Assembly: GCF_008974265.1 (NCBI RefSeq)
Contig: NZ_BKZW01000001.1
Span: 3,844,001 to 3,908,000, forward strand
Length of the DNA: 64,000 bases
Source of the DNA: Dictyobacter vulcani
GTDB taxonomy: Bacteria > Chloroflexota > Ktedonobacteria > Ktedonobacterales > Ktedonobacteraceae
Direction: 5' to 3'
In this document: piece by piece, positions 27,399-36,608 of the stretch
Layout of the letters: the number at the start of each line of letters is the position of its first letter
Position numbering within the stretch: position 1 is the stretch's first letter
Made by a program: the position numbers and the translations under genes
Notes under the pieces: model-generated
What the model was told of the DNA's origin: nothing
Database searches by the model: none
What the model saw: only the letters and a program-made list of their open reading frames with translations

Positions 27399-27962
27399 TT
27401 AGTTAGTAATACTTAGTCCGGTCCAATAGAGCGCTGGTTTTAGCACATCGTTAATATGCTCGGCTGTATGTTGATAGGTTTTTGTTACTGTCCAACGTAG
27501 TGTGACTGTGCCCCATACCGTTGGACGTGTTTCTTCCCAGGCAGTGGCAGGAATCTGGGATAACAAAGTTATCTGTAATATACGATTCGCTTGAAAGCTT
27601 TGAAGTAATGTTTCGACTGCTGGGTGTTGTAGCCAGACTACTTCTTCATCCTGCACTAGTGCCTCAAATGAAGCATACTGACTAATCAACTGATTATCTT
27701 TCCTGGCATAATCTGTACGTTCTGGCAACCACAGCCGCATATTGGGTAGAACCACCTGCTCCTCTTGAAACTGTAGATGCAAAATATTGCGTGCTACCGA
27801 CCAGCTATCCGGTCGGCGTGGAGACACACTATACAATTTCTCTGCCGGTATCTGTTGCGTAGCCCATATAAAGTCTTCTGTACTTGTCTGAAGTAAACGC
27901 GTAAAATGTTGTATGTAATTCATATATTGATTACTTTCTGATGTCATTGTGCTAAATTCCAT
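27399..27962 (-). CDS. DinB/YfiT-like four-helix protein
   Basis: The 187-residue product has the DinB-superfamily layout: a first helix YIQHFTRLLQTSTEDFIWATQQI, the SWSVARNILHLQFQEEQVVLPNM motif with the metal-ligand-type His, and a late YQHTAEHINDVLKPAL with paired histidines. Members include metal-dependent thiol transferases and many proteins of unknown function. No Shine-Dalgarno sequence precedes the ATG, but a TATAAT lies just 6 nt upstream (27968-27973), so the mRNA may be leaderless. It is convergent with nothing and lies upstream of nusA on the same strand. Confidence 0.72.
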   Translation of the reverse strand: MEFSTMTSESNQYMNYIQHFTRLLQTSTEDFIWATQQIPAEKLYSVSPRRPDSWSVARNILHLQFQEEQVVLPNMRLWLPERTDYARKDNQLISQYASFEALVQDEEVVWLQHPAVETLLQSFQANRILQITLLSQIPATAWEETRPTVWGTVTLRWTVTKTYQHTAEHINDVLKPALYWTGLSITN

Positions 27963-28139
27963 TTGTATTATATCACCAGAAAAGCTGTTTCTCCCTGCTA
28001 TTTGTTTGCTGTAATAGTCCTGCTAGAAGGATCACAGATATGATTCACTTTCTTATTATCAAATCGAGCAAGCCATATGCTATACTTCTATATAGATATA
28101 TGAGCCTCAGTATTGAGCAGTAAAAAAGGAGTCATTGTC

Positions 28140-29291
28140 ATGGCGGTATCTCATGTCATTGAAGACGAACAGGCACTGATAGCAGCAATTCGCGAGATTG
28201 CTCAGGAGCGCGTTGCTCCCCGTGCCGCAGAGATAGATCATAATGGGCAGTTCCCCTGGGATATGAAAGAGTTGCTGGCGCAGCAGGACATTCTGGGAAT
28301 GCCTTTTCCTGAACAGTATGGTGGTATTGGTGCCAGTGAACTGGCGATCGTGATGGCGATCGAGGAGCTTTCCCGTTGTTGTGCTACGACTGGTCTGCTT
28401 CTGGCGGTTCAGCAACTGGGTAGTCTGCCGATCCTGCTAGGCGGAACTGAAGAGCAGAAGCAAAAATATTTTCCCCGTCTGGCGACAGGTGAGTGGCTGG
28501 CTGCCTTTGGTTTGACCGAGGCTGGCTCTGGCTCGGATGCCGCTGCTATGACTACCTTTGCGCAGCGCAAGGGTGATTCCTATATTTTGAATGGCTCCAA
28601 GCGCTTTATCACCAATGGTGGTCTTGCCCAGGTCAATACTGTATTTGCTCAGACGGATCCTTCTAAGGGCACACGTGGTATTAGCGCCTTTATCGTCGAT
28701 AAGGATTTTCCTGGTTTTTCGGTTGGCCGCATCGAAGATAAAATGGGCATTAAGGGTTCGCAGACCGCTGAATTGATCTTTAATGATTGTGAGGTTCCAG
28801 TCGAGAATCTTCTGGGACGTGAAGGAGATGGCTTCAAGCTGGCGATGATGACGCTGGATCGCACGCGTCCTGGTATCGGAGCACAGGCGGTTGGTATTGC
28901 GCAGGGAGCGCTGGATCTGGCGGTGGCTTATTCCAAACAACGCGTGCAGTTCAATAAGCCGATCGCGGAGAATCAAGGTATCCAGTTTATGCTGGCTGAC
29001 ATGGCCACACAGGTCGAAGCGGCACGCCTGATGGTCTATAACGCGGCAGAGATGATCGATCGTGGCGATAAAAACTTTAGCAAATATTCAGCTATGGCCA
29101 AGATGTTTGCTTCAGATGCAGCGATCTCGGTGACCAACGATGCGATCCAGGTACTCGGTGGTTACGGGTACATGAAAGAATATCCCGCTGAGCGTATGAT
29201 GCGTGATGCCAAGATCACCCAGATCTACGAGGGCACCAATCAGATTCAGCGCCTGGTCATTGCGCGTGCCCTGTTGACTGAGCAAGCATAA
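28140..29291 (+). CDS. Acyl-CoA dehydrogenase
   Basis: This FAD enzyme introduces the 2,3-double bond into acyl-CoA and passes electrons to electron transfer flavoprotein. The 383-residue product has the family signatures GLTEAGSGSDAAAM near residue 128, GSKRFITNGG near 160, and near the C-terminus IQVLGGYGYMKEYPAERMMRDAKI and ITQIYEGTNQIQR, whose Glu is the usual catalytic base. The ATG at 28140 has AAAAAAGGAG upstream. Chain-length preference is unknown. Its partner ETF is encoded 5 kb away on the other strand. Confidence 0.94.
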   Translation: MAVSHVIEDEQALIAAIREIAQERVAPRAAEIDHNGQFPWDMKELLAQQDILGMPFPEQYGGIGASELAIVMAIEELSRCCATTGLLLAVQQLGSLPILLGGTEEQKQKYFPRLATGEWLAAFGLTEAGSGSDAAAMTTFAQRKGDSYILNGSKRFITNGGLAQVNTVFAQTDPSKGTRGISAFIVDKDFPGFSVGRIEDKMGIKGSQTAELIFNDCEVPVENLLGREGDGFKLAMMTLDRTRPGIGAQAVGIAQGALDLAVAYSKQRVQFNKPIAENQGIQFMLADMATQVEAARLMVYNAAEMIDRGDKNFSKYSAMAKMFASDAAISVTNDAIQVLGGYGYMKEYPAERMMRDAKITQIYEGTNQIQRLVIARALLTEQA

Positions 29292-29306
29292 ATACTCCAT
29301 CTACGA

Positions 29307-29422
29307 GTTTTCGCACCTGCGATGCGAACAAGAATTTAATCGTCTGTGTCCAAAATGCTTTTCACGCATTTTGGACACAGACGATTAAAAGAAGTATGGG
29401 CACTTTAGTGCCCGAGTGCGGC
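29307..29422. repeat. Hairpin repeat module, copy B (inverted relative to copy A)
   Basis: Read on the minus strand, the order matches copy A: the identical 37-nt head (29386-29422), a perfect 24-bp hairpin with a 7-nt loop (29335-29389), then a tail with GCATCGCAGGTGCGAAAA. The hairpin arms share no sequence with copy A. It sits between the acyl-CoA dehydrogenase and corC-like genes, which converge here, and may serve as a terminator. Confidence 0.8.
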
Positions 29423-29452
29423 TAACTGCACGTGCCCCGATGAGAGTGGGAA

Positions 29453-30760
29453 TCAAACTGTATTTATCAGAACCTTGTCGATGCGCCGACCATCCATGTC
29501 CACGATCTCAAACACAAAGTCCTCAATGGTAACCTTATCGCCAGCCTTAGGAATGCGTCCCATTTTAGCCAGGAGCATGCCGGCCAGTGTATGGTAATTG
29601 TGGCGTGCCTCTTCATCCATCGTCATACCAATTTTCTTGCGCACAATTTCGTGGTCCGTCATCGCATCAACCAGCCAGCTTCCATCCTCGCGTTGCAGAA
29701 TGGCGCTATCCTCTGGTTGATCGTACTCATCATTAATCTCACCAACCAGTTCCTCCAGCACATCTTCCAGTGTCACCAGACCCGTAATCTGACTGTATTC
29801 ATCGATCACCAGGGCGATATGGATGCCTTTGCGCCGGAAGGTAGTGAGCAGATCGTCAACATGTTGAAATTCTGAGATAAAGAAGGCCGGTCGCACCAGG
29901 GAGCGTAGATTTATCTCTTCTTCCTTTTGATTATTTGCTCGCGAGCGTAGCAGGTCCTTGGCATACAGGACACCGACAATATTATCCAGGGTGTTTTCAT
30001 AGATTGGCAGGCGCGTATAGCCGGAACTCATAAAGGTCTCGATGACCTGTGGAAATGGCGTCTGTACATCGATAGCAACGATCTCAGTACGTGGCATCAT
30101 CACACTACTCACGGTGCGATCAGTAAAGCGGAAGACGCGATTAATAAACTCTTCTTCTTCAGTCTCTACCGTTCCACTGACCGCGCCCTCACGTGCCAGA
30201 TAGACGATATCTTCTTCAGTGACCGCCTCTTTTTTATGTTCGTATTGTCCCAGCAGGCGTAAGATCAGATTCGTTGAGAATGTCAGGAAGCCAACGATTG
30301 GTCCCGTAAATTTTGCCAGACGAACCATGAAAGGGGATACCGCCACCGCAATTTTTTCAGCTGACTGCAGGGCCAGGCGTTTGGGTGCCAGTTCGCCGAT
30401 GACCAGTGAAAAGTAGGTAATCATCATGACAACCAGACCAAGGGCGATTGTATCAGAGTAGGGACGCAGAACCGGGAACGTCGCGATCCATTTGGCCAGG
30501 GGTTCGCTGACACTGGCACCCCCAAAGACTGAAGCCAGCGTACTGATCAGCGTCATACCGATCTGGACGGTAGCCATAAAGCGATCCGGGCTCTCGGACA
30601 ATTGTAGTGCTTGTTTCGCGCTCTTCTTGCCCGCATCAGCTTGCTGTTGCAGACGACTACGCCGCGAAGAGACGATAGCGATCTCAGACGCCGCAAAAAA
30701 ACTATTGGCGAGAATCAGAGCAAAAATAACGATTACTTCAAAGCCGGGAAAACCACTCAT
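29453..30760 (-). CDS. CNNM/CorC-type transporter-associated protein (DUF21-CBS-CorC_HlyC)
   Basis: The 435-residue product has an N-terminal DUF21 membrane domain with about four hydrophobic segments (including ANSFFAASEIAIVSSRRSRLQQ). A CBS pair follows (VSSVMMPRTEIVAIDVQTPF and HIALVIDEYSQITGLVTLEDVLEELVG), then a C-terminal transporter-associated domain (GSWLVDAMTDHEIVRKKIGM). Relatives act in Mg2+ or Co2+ transport and resistance and were often called hemolysins. It is monocistronic as far as I can see, ending opposite the acyl-CoA dehydrogenase gene. Confidence 0.92.
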   Translation of the reverse strand: MSGFPGFEVIVIFALILANSFFAASEIAIVSSRRSRLQQQADAGKKSAKQALQLSESPDRFMATVQIGMTLISTLASVFGGASVSEPLAKWIATFPVLRPYSDTIALGLVVMMITYFSLVIGELAPKRLALQSAEKIAVAVSPFMVRLAKFTGPIVGFLTFSTNLILRLLGQYEHKKEAVTEEDIVYLAREGAVSGTVETEEEEFINRVFRFTDRTVSSVMMPRTEIVAIDVQTPFPQVIETFMSSGYTRLPIYENTLDNIVGVLYAKDLLRSRANNQKEEEINLRSLVRPAFFISEFQHVDDLLTTFRRKGIHIALVIDEYSQITGLVTLEDVLEELVGEINDEYDQPEDSAILQREDGSWLVDAMTDHEIVRKKIGMTMDEEARHNYHTLAGMLLAKMGRIPKAGDKVTIEDFVFEIVDMDGRRIDKVLINTV

Positions 30761-30880
30761 CGTGTATCACCTTTTTTAACTTCTTTTCTTGTAATATACC
30801 ATTGCTGGTAGGTGTCCATCACAGACAATAAAATAGTAAGTGGACTCTTATAATACGGTTTAGCGGGCAGAGGGATGACA

Positions 30881-30915
30881 TAATAAAATATTGGCCCGCT
30901 AGCAGCGGGCCAATA
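30881..30915 (-). terminator. Terminator of the etf / FeS operon
   Basis: TATTGGCCCGCT and AGCGGGCCAATA form a perfect 12-bp stem with a 3-nt loop, followed on the minus strand by a T-rich TATTTTATT. It lies 26 nt past the stop codon of the FeS oxidoreductase gene. Confidence 0.85.
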
Positions 30916-30940
30916 CAGGAGAAATGGGTAGAAGTACTGA

Positions 30941-33120
30941 CTAATTTGTGACTGGTTTCTCAATGGCGCGGGCGATGATTTCAGAAATGTCTTCGACTTT
31001 CATCTTTTCTTCGGCCTCGACACCTTTGATGCCATCTTCAAACATCGTGATACAGAAAGGACAGCCAGCGGCCAGAACCTCAGCCTCGGTTCCCAGTGCC
31101 TCATTCACACGGGTCTGATTAATGCGTTGGCCGACCTTTTCCTCCATCCAGACGCGACCGCCGCCACCGCCACAGCAGAAGCTTTTATTGCGGTTACGGC
31201 CCATCTCGGTCACTCCCTTGTCATTGATGACTGTCAGGACGCGCCGTGGCTCGTCATAGCTGTCATTGTAGCGACCGACATAACAAGGATCGTGATAGGT
31301 CAGTTTGCGTTTATCAAAGCCAGTTGTCAGCTTCAATTTTTCGGCTTCCATCAAGTTGTCGATGAAGACGGTGTGGTGTATGACCTCATAATCTCCACCC
31401 AACTGCGGGTATTCATTCTTGATGGTGTTAAAGCAGTGAGGACAGGCGGTGATAATGGTGCGATGTTTAGTTAACGTTCCTGTCCCTAACTTTTCCACTG
31501 CCCGTGCCGCCTCGGTTTTTTCGGCATTTTCTGTGCTGGCATCCTCTGCTTTGGCCGTCTCAGGTTTGGTATTGAAGCCATAGCCATTGAGGGTCTCAAT
31601 GTTTTGCATGGCTTGCATCTGCCAGAGATATTCATTACCGATACGGCGGGCTGGATCACCGGTACAGGTTTCCTCAGGTCCAAGGATGGCGAAGTCGACA
31701 TTGGCCGCTTTTAAGACCTTGGCGACTGAAGTGGCTACCTGCTGGTTGCGGCGATCAAATGAGCCCATACAGCCGACCCAATAAAGTACCTCGGCTTCGG
31801 GATTTTCTGCCAGCAACGGAATCTCCAGGCCGGCCGCCCATTCGGCGCGTTTGTCGTTGCTGATCTCCCAGGGATTGCCATTGCGCTCAATATTATTGAA
31901 GAGCGAGGTAACTTCCTGTGGGAACTCACTTTCTTCCATGACCAGTGAGCGGCGCATATCTACGATCTTGGGCACATGCTCGATCGAGACCGGACAAATC
32001 TCGACGCAGGCCATACAAGTGGTACAGGCCCACAAGGCTTCTTTTGAGATGATGCCACCAATCATTGGCTCATGATGGGCTTCTTTTTCGGCCGGTGTCT
32101 TGTCAGCCTTAATACCAGCGATACCCAGTTTGTTGTAGATCGAATCTTTACCCAGAATCTCACCACTACGCACAAACAAGGCTTCTTTCGCACCGAGAAT
32201 AATCTCTTTTGGATACAGTGGTTTGCCAGTATTGAGTGCGGGACAAACAGTATTACAGCGTCCACATTCAGTACAGGCATAGCCATCCAGCAACTGCTTC
32301 CAGGTGAACTGCTCGACTTTGGAAACACCATAGTCCTCGCGCTCTTCCAGATTCTCAATCAGGGGAAGTGCACCTTTAGGTTTGTAGCTGCGGAAAAAGA
32401 CGTTAAAAGGCGTGGCCATCAGGTGCAGGTGTTTGGAGCGCGGCAGATAGATCAGGAAGCCAAGCACTGTAATCATGTGCAGCCACCAGAAACTGCGATA
32501 GGCGATGATGTTGGTCTGTTGACTGGCACGGCCCAGTAAAGGATGTAAGAAAGCCCCAATCGGTGTCCAGGCTGCGCCATTGCTGGCGGCATATTCAAAG
32601 CCTTCAACCAGTGCCAGGGTTAGAATAACCAGTAAGATCAGGCCCAGGATAATAAAACCGTCCCAGGGACCGTGCAATGCGCTGTTAAGCTGACGTGGGC
32701 GTACAATACCACGCCGAATCGCGAAGACTATCAGCGAGAACGTTACCAGGACCACAAAGATGTCCAGTATAATGGCAAAAATACGATTATCGCCCAGAAA
32801 TGGCAGGGAGCCATTAAACGCTCCCAGGATCAGATTTAAGAGCCCAAATTGGATCAGGATAAAGCCCCAGAATGTAAAGAAGTGGGCGATACCTGGAATA
32901 GGATCGCGTAGTACGCCGCTCTGTCCCAGCACAACCTTAAAAAATGCGCCGATACGATCGTTAATATGATCGGTGCGATCTTCTGGCCGTGCTTTGGTCA
33001 ACAGGGTAACCAGTTGACCTGCACGGATCCCGAAAAGGATCAGTGCTGCCAGGAACAGCAACACAAAGAGCGTGGTACCAGGCCATCCCCGGTTGGTGAA
33101 ATTGCAGGGGGAGTCATATG
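30941..33120 (-). CDS. Membrane-bound FeS oxidoreductase, ETF:menaquinone reductase type (apparent frame break near start)
   Basis: The product resembles FadF-like proteins that pass electrons from ETF to menaquinone. An N-terminal membrane domain with about six segments is followed by two 4Fe-4S motifs (CTECGRCNTVCP and CTTCMACVEICP). Two CCG cysteine-rich domains come next (YWVGCMGSFDRR; HDPCYVGRYND with CCGGGGGRVWMEE). The best start is the ATG at 33120, with GGAGG upstream, but its frame meets the rest only if one base is added in the C4 run 33087-33090, giving MTPPAISPTGGWPGTTLFV and 726 residues. Otherwise a GTG at 33064 lacks a ribosome-binding site. It follows etfA. Confidence 0.88.
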
Positions 33121-33202
33121 TAAACCTCCATTGGTTGGGGCGCAGTTACGATGTGCCCTGTTTGAGGATGCGTATCTATGGATGCGTTTTTATACGCAAG
33201 TG

Positions 33203-33241
33203 GCATACGAGAGACACCACGGATGGATGCCTCTCGTATGC
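33203..33241. other. 11-bp hairpin between etfA and the FeS gene
   Basis: GCATACGAGAG and CTCTCGTATGC are perfectly complementary around a 17-nt loop, 22 nt past the etfA stop. There is no T run. It may set the relative levels of the ETF and the membrane reductase messages. Confidence 0.55.
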
Positions 33242-33263
33242 TGGTTAATCCCTTGCTGATGGT

Positions 33264-34229
33264 TTATGCTTTACGGCGTTTGATCTCAGTGCTGAGCTGT
33301 GGCAAGATGCTTACCGCATCGCCGATCACACCCAGATCAGCATTGGCAAAGATCGGAGCATGCTCATCTTTATTAATGGCGATGATATACTTTGATCCTT
33401 TCATGCCTGCCAGATGCTGGATGGCGCCACTGATACCCGCTGCGATATACAGGGTCGGTTTGACCGTTTTACCGGTCTGGCCGATTTGATAGCTATAAGG
33501 CAACCAGCCAGCGTCTACAATAGCGCGGGTCGCGCCAGGAGCGCCGCCCAGGATCTCGGCGAGTTCTTCGACATAGTGGAAGTTCTCGGCCTTACCCAGT
33601 CCACGTCCACCACTGACAACCACTGCGGCATCTTCGAGGGCTGGACCCTCACTCTTGACCTCAACGGTCTCGATAACCCTGATTGTCTGTGATTCAGCGC
33701 TGATCGTTGTGTTTATGTTTTCAATTTCAGCGGTACGTCCCGCGTATTGTTCAACTGAGAAGGCTTTTGGCCGTGTCAGCACAATACCTGGACGCTGTTG
33801 CGTGAGGGTGGCCGTCACCACCGTCTCACCGCCCCAGGGAACCGTTACTTTTAATCCATCATCTCCAATGGTCAGATCCGTGGCATCGGTGATCAATCCC
33901 ATGCCATTGCGCATGCTCAGGCGTGCGGCAATATCGCGTAGATCATAAGTCGTAGGCAGCAGCAGCAGCGTGGGCTGGTGTTCTGCGAATAGCTTACTGA
34001 CCGTCTCTACGGCTGGGAGGGTCAGATATTGATCATAGGCAGCGTCAGCATGGACATAAACTTTTTCCGCGCCATATTCACCCAGGGTAGGAGCTACTTC
34101 AGCGGCTCCACTTCCCAGTACAATCGCCTCTGCTCGTCCAAGCCTGGCGGCTTTGCCCAGCACTTCTAGCGATGAGCGAACGGGCGCTCCACCTTCCAGT
34201 TCTACCAGGACCCAAATAGTGTTTGCCAT
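33264..34229 (-). CDS. etfA: Electron transfer flavoprotein alpha subunit
   Basis: EtfA binds FAD and, with EtfB, carries electrons from acyl-CoA dehydrogenases. The N-terminal domain starts [14 protein letters not shown]. The C-terminal FAD domain has [14 protein letters not shown] near residue 205, [22 protein letters not shown] near 245 and [17 protein letters not shown] near 270. Length is about 321 residues. The longer upstream reading (37 extra residues from 34340) overlaps etfB and does not fit the family, so I start at 34229, 10 nt after the etfB stop, with GGAGG upstream. It is co-transcribed with etfB and the FeS reductase. Confidence 0.95.
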   Translation of the reverse strand: MANTIWVLVELEGGAPVRSSLEVLGKAARLGRAEAIVLGSGAAEVAPTLGEYGAEKVYVHADAAYDQYLTLPAVETVSKLFAEHQPTLLLLPTTYDLRDIAARLSMRNGMGLITDATDLTIGDDGLKVTVPWGGETVVTATLTQQRPGIVLTRPKAFSVEQYAGRTAEIENINTTISAESQTIRVIETVEVKSEGPALEDAAVVVSGGRGLGKAENFHYVEELAEILGGAPGATRAIVDAGWLPYSYQIGQTGKTVKPTLYIAAGISGAIQHLAGMKGSKYIIAINKDEHAPIFANADLGVIGDAVSILPQLSTEIKRRKA

Positions 34230-34239
34230 TGTAAACCTC

Positions 34240-35025
34240 CTAGAGTAACTGGTAACGCTGCAAAAACTCCGCAATCTGTTGCGCGGCGTTGCCATCGTCT
34301 TTGATGATTTGACCGGCGGCGCGGGCTTCCGCGGTGCCAATACTTAGAACTTGTTCACGTGCTCCAGCCTCACCAACCTGGGATGCTTCTAAGCCAAGAT
34401 CAGCCAGGCTGACCTGTGAATAGGGCTTCCTTTTGGCGCCCATGATACCCTTCATGGTTGGATAAATGGCTTCAAAGGAGCCGCTGGCAATGGTAATGAC
34501 AGCAGGTAGTGAGCTTTCTATGGTCTGGTAGCCTTTGGGGATAACGCGTTTAATAACCGCTTTTTGACCTTCGATATTTATTTCGCGAGCAAAGGTTAAT
34601 TGTGGGATCCCCATGACTTCAGCAATGCCACCAGGCACCATACCGGTGTAGCCATCGGTGCTCTCGGTCGAGCAGAAGATGACGTCAGCGCCTTCTTTTT
34701 TCAGCAGGGCTGCTAAAACACGGGCCGTCGTGCCAGCATCTGATCCAGCCAGGGCTGGATCGCTGATCAGGATTGCGCGGTCGGCACCCATTGCTAAGGC
34801 CCGGCGCATAGCTTCCTGTGCGCTGGCTGGACCCATGCTTACGGCGACTAGTTCGCTATTGCCAACTTTATCGCGTAATTTAATGGCCGCCGAAATCGTG
34901 CTTTCATCACCTGGATCTAGTACCAGCGAAACACCATTGCGCACGAGTCGTTTTGTATTGGGATCAAGTTTACTTACAGTCGTATTGGGATCAGGTACTT
35001 GTTTTATACAAACAAACATCTTCAT
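34240..35025 (-). CDS. etfB: Electron transfer flavoprotein beta subunit
   Basis: EtfB forms the heterodimer with EtfA and binds AMP or a second nucleotide. The 261-residue product begins MKMFVCIKQVPDPNTTVSKLDPN and contains RNGVSLVLDPGDESTISAAI, AVSMGPASAQEAMRRALAMGADRAILI and DVIFCSTESTDGYTGMVPGGIAEVMG, all typical. It is the first gene of the etfB-etfA-FeS operon, with a good promoter about 80-105 nt upstream. Confidence 0.95.
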   Translation of the reverse strand: MKMFVCIKQVPDPNTTVSKLDPNTKRLVRNGVSLVLDPGDESTISAAIKLRDKVGNSELVAVSMGPASAQEAMRRALAMGADRAILISDPALAGSDAGTTARVLAALLKKEGADVIFCSTESTDGYTGMVPGGIAEVMGIPQLTFAREINIEGQKAVIKRVIPKGYQTIESSLPAVITIASGSFEAIYPTMKGIMGAKRKPYSQVSLADLGLEASQVGEAGAREQVLSIGTAEARAAGQIIKDDGNAAQQIAEFLQRYQLL

Positions 35026-35101
35026 TGTTATATCGCCTCGTCTTCTGTTGTGGGGGGACGTAGGATATACGAGAAACTACATTGTTTCCCCGAGCTATCT
35101 T

Positions 35102-35131
35102 ATTGTACCTGTCAAAAAATTGTACTGTCAA
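35102..35131 (-). promoter_or_regulatory. Predicted promoter of the etf operon
   Basis: On the minus strand TTGACA is followed by 18 nt and TACAAT. The segment is a tandem near-repeat (TTGACAGTACAAT then TTGACAGGTACAAT), so an overlapping alternative promoter or an operator is possible. Nothing else is evident in 35026-35311. Confidence 0.6.
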
Positions 35132-35311
35132 TATAACTGGCTAACAGTTCCTCAAATTCGTTGCCAGCCTGCTCGTTTATCATGGAAAAGGCCTGCCATG
35201 CATGCTTGTATATCTGCATATTTGCAGATTATGAATTCCATGGTATAGAATGAGCTGAAAGCTGTAAGCCAGGACTATGACGTTCTTTGGGTAAATAAGA
35301 GACTGATAATT

Positions 35312-36001
35312 TTATTGTGGTTGGCGGCGGGCCAGAAAACTGGCGGCCACGGCGACAAAGCCTGCAATAAAAAGCGGGGCACTGATGGCAGTGCTATGGG
35401 TGGTAAATAAAAGGGCCAGACTAACAATCTCCAGGATAATACCACCGACCAGGAGAAGAACCGCAGCCAGTGAGGTATGCTCGAATGGACGACGTATCTG
35501 CTCGCGATTATAGACCGGAGCTTGCTTTGGCTTGCTTGCCTGTACCTGCACCTGTCCCGTTGCCGCAGTTGATGGCTGATCTACTGTCGCTTCTGGTTCC
35601 GGTTCCGTCTGGACCGCGTTGGTACTGGTGGCTGCCTGCAAGGCTTCATATAAGGCCTCACTCTTCTGGCGTGGGGTACGAATATAGACGCTACGCTTGC
35701 CATCCTTGACCTGAATCTCACGAAAAACCGGCTCATGATTTTTCTCGCGCCAGGTTATAGTACGCAGGTCGGCCAGATTCATGGCATCGATAAAGACTCG
35801 TTCGCGAGGAAAACTTTTATAATAATAGCCCAGCAGACGCTGATTGGTGATAACCACATCACATGGTGTACTATTGCTACTCTGCCCACCATCCCAGATG
35901 GCAGGGAGGGCCAGTACTGGTTCTTCACCGGACTGCATCTGCGCCCGCAGCCCTTTCAGGCGATTGAAAATTTTCTCCGCTGTCGTGGTTGTATTCGGCA
36001 T
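35312..36001 (-). CDS. PH-like domain membrane protein, unknown function
   Basis: The 229-residue product starts with a hydrophilic part resembling bacterial PH-like domains (CDVVITNQRLLGYYYKSFPRERVFIDAMNLADLRTITWRE), which often sense or bind lipids or partners. A Glu/Pro/Gln-rich linker follows, then two hydrophobic helices at the C-terminus (LAAVLLLVGGIILEIVSLALL and ISAPLFIAGFVAVAASFL). The N-terminal domain is thus cytoplasmic and membrane-tethered. It is divergent from the adjacent GNAT gene, with 69 nt between the start codons. No specific function can be assigned. Confidence 0.7.
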   Translation of the reverse strand: MPNTTTTAEKIFNRLKGLRAQMQSGEEPVLALPAIWDGGQSSNSTPCDVVITNQRLLGYYYKSFPRERVFIDAMNLADLRTITWREKNHEPVFREIQVKDGKRSVYIRTPRQKSEALYEALQAATSTNAVQTEPEPEATVDQPSTAATGQVQVQASKPKQAPVYNREQIRRPFEHTSLAAVLLLVGGIILEIVSLALLFTTHSTAISAPLFIAGFVAVAASFLARRQPQ

Positions 36002-36070
36002 GCGTACCGGAACCTTTCTTCTTTTTCTGCGAAGATTATAGCATATAATATAGGGGGAGAACGTAGTCTA

Positions 36071-36592
36071 ATGAACATGATCAGGCAAGCTACCTTAGAG
36101 GATGCTCCGGCTATCGCTCGTGTGCACGTTGAGAGCTGGCAGAGCACCTATCGCGGTATTATCCCGGATACCTACCTCGATAATCTTTCCACGGCACCAC
36201 GCGAGCGCATGTGGACGCGTATTCTTAGCGCTACCGCTGACACCTCTATTGTACTGGTCGCTGTGGATAAGGCAGGCGAGATCGTTGGTTTTATCAATGG
36301 TGGTCGCGAACGCGACAATGATCCGGTCTATAATGCGGAGCTTTACGCGATCTATCTATTGGATAGTTGTCATGGCCATGGAACTGGCCGCGCTTTGACA
36401 CAGGCGCTGGCTGCTCACCTTGTCCAGGCTGGCTATAGCACCATGCTCGTGTGGGTTCTGGCAGACAATCCCACTGTGGGCTTTTATCAACACCTCGGAG
36501 CCCATTACCTGCGCTCCAAGCGCGACGAGATCGGAGGCGCTGACCTTGAAGAGGCTGCTTATGGCTGGTCCGATATCCGCGCCCTGCTGTAG
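36071..36592 (+). CDS. GNAT-family N-acetyltransferase
   Basis: The 173-residue product matches GNAT proteins: MIRQATLEDAPAIARVHVESWQSTYRGIIPD at the N-terminus, the acetyl-CoA-binding loop DSCHGHGTGRALTQALAAHL near residue 100, and MLVWVLADNPTVGFYQHLGAHY near 125. The 'WQSTYRGIIPDTYL' pattern is common in a large GNAT subgroup of unknown substrates. I start at the ATG at 36071, with GGGGGAG upstream; an ORF reaching further 5' overlaps the divergent gene and is not plausible. Confidence 0.85.
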   Translation: MNMIRQATLEDAPAIARVHVESWQSTYRGIIPDTYLDNLSTAPRERMWTRILSATADTSIVLVAVDKAGEIVGFINGGRERDNDPVYNAELYAIYLLDSCHGHGTGRALTQALAAHLVQAGYSTMLVWVLADNPTVGFYQHLGAHYLRSKRDEIGGADLEEAAYGWSDIRALL

Positions 36593-36608
36593 CGGCAGCC
36601 CTGGTGGC

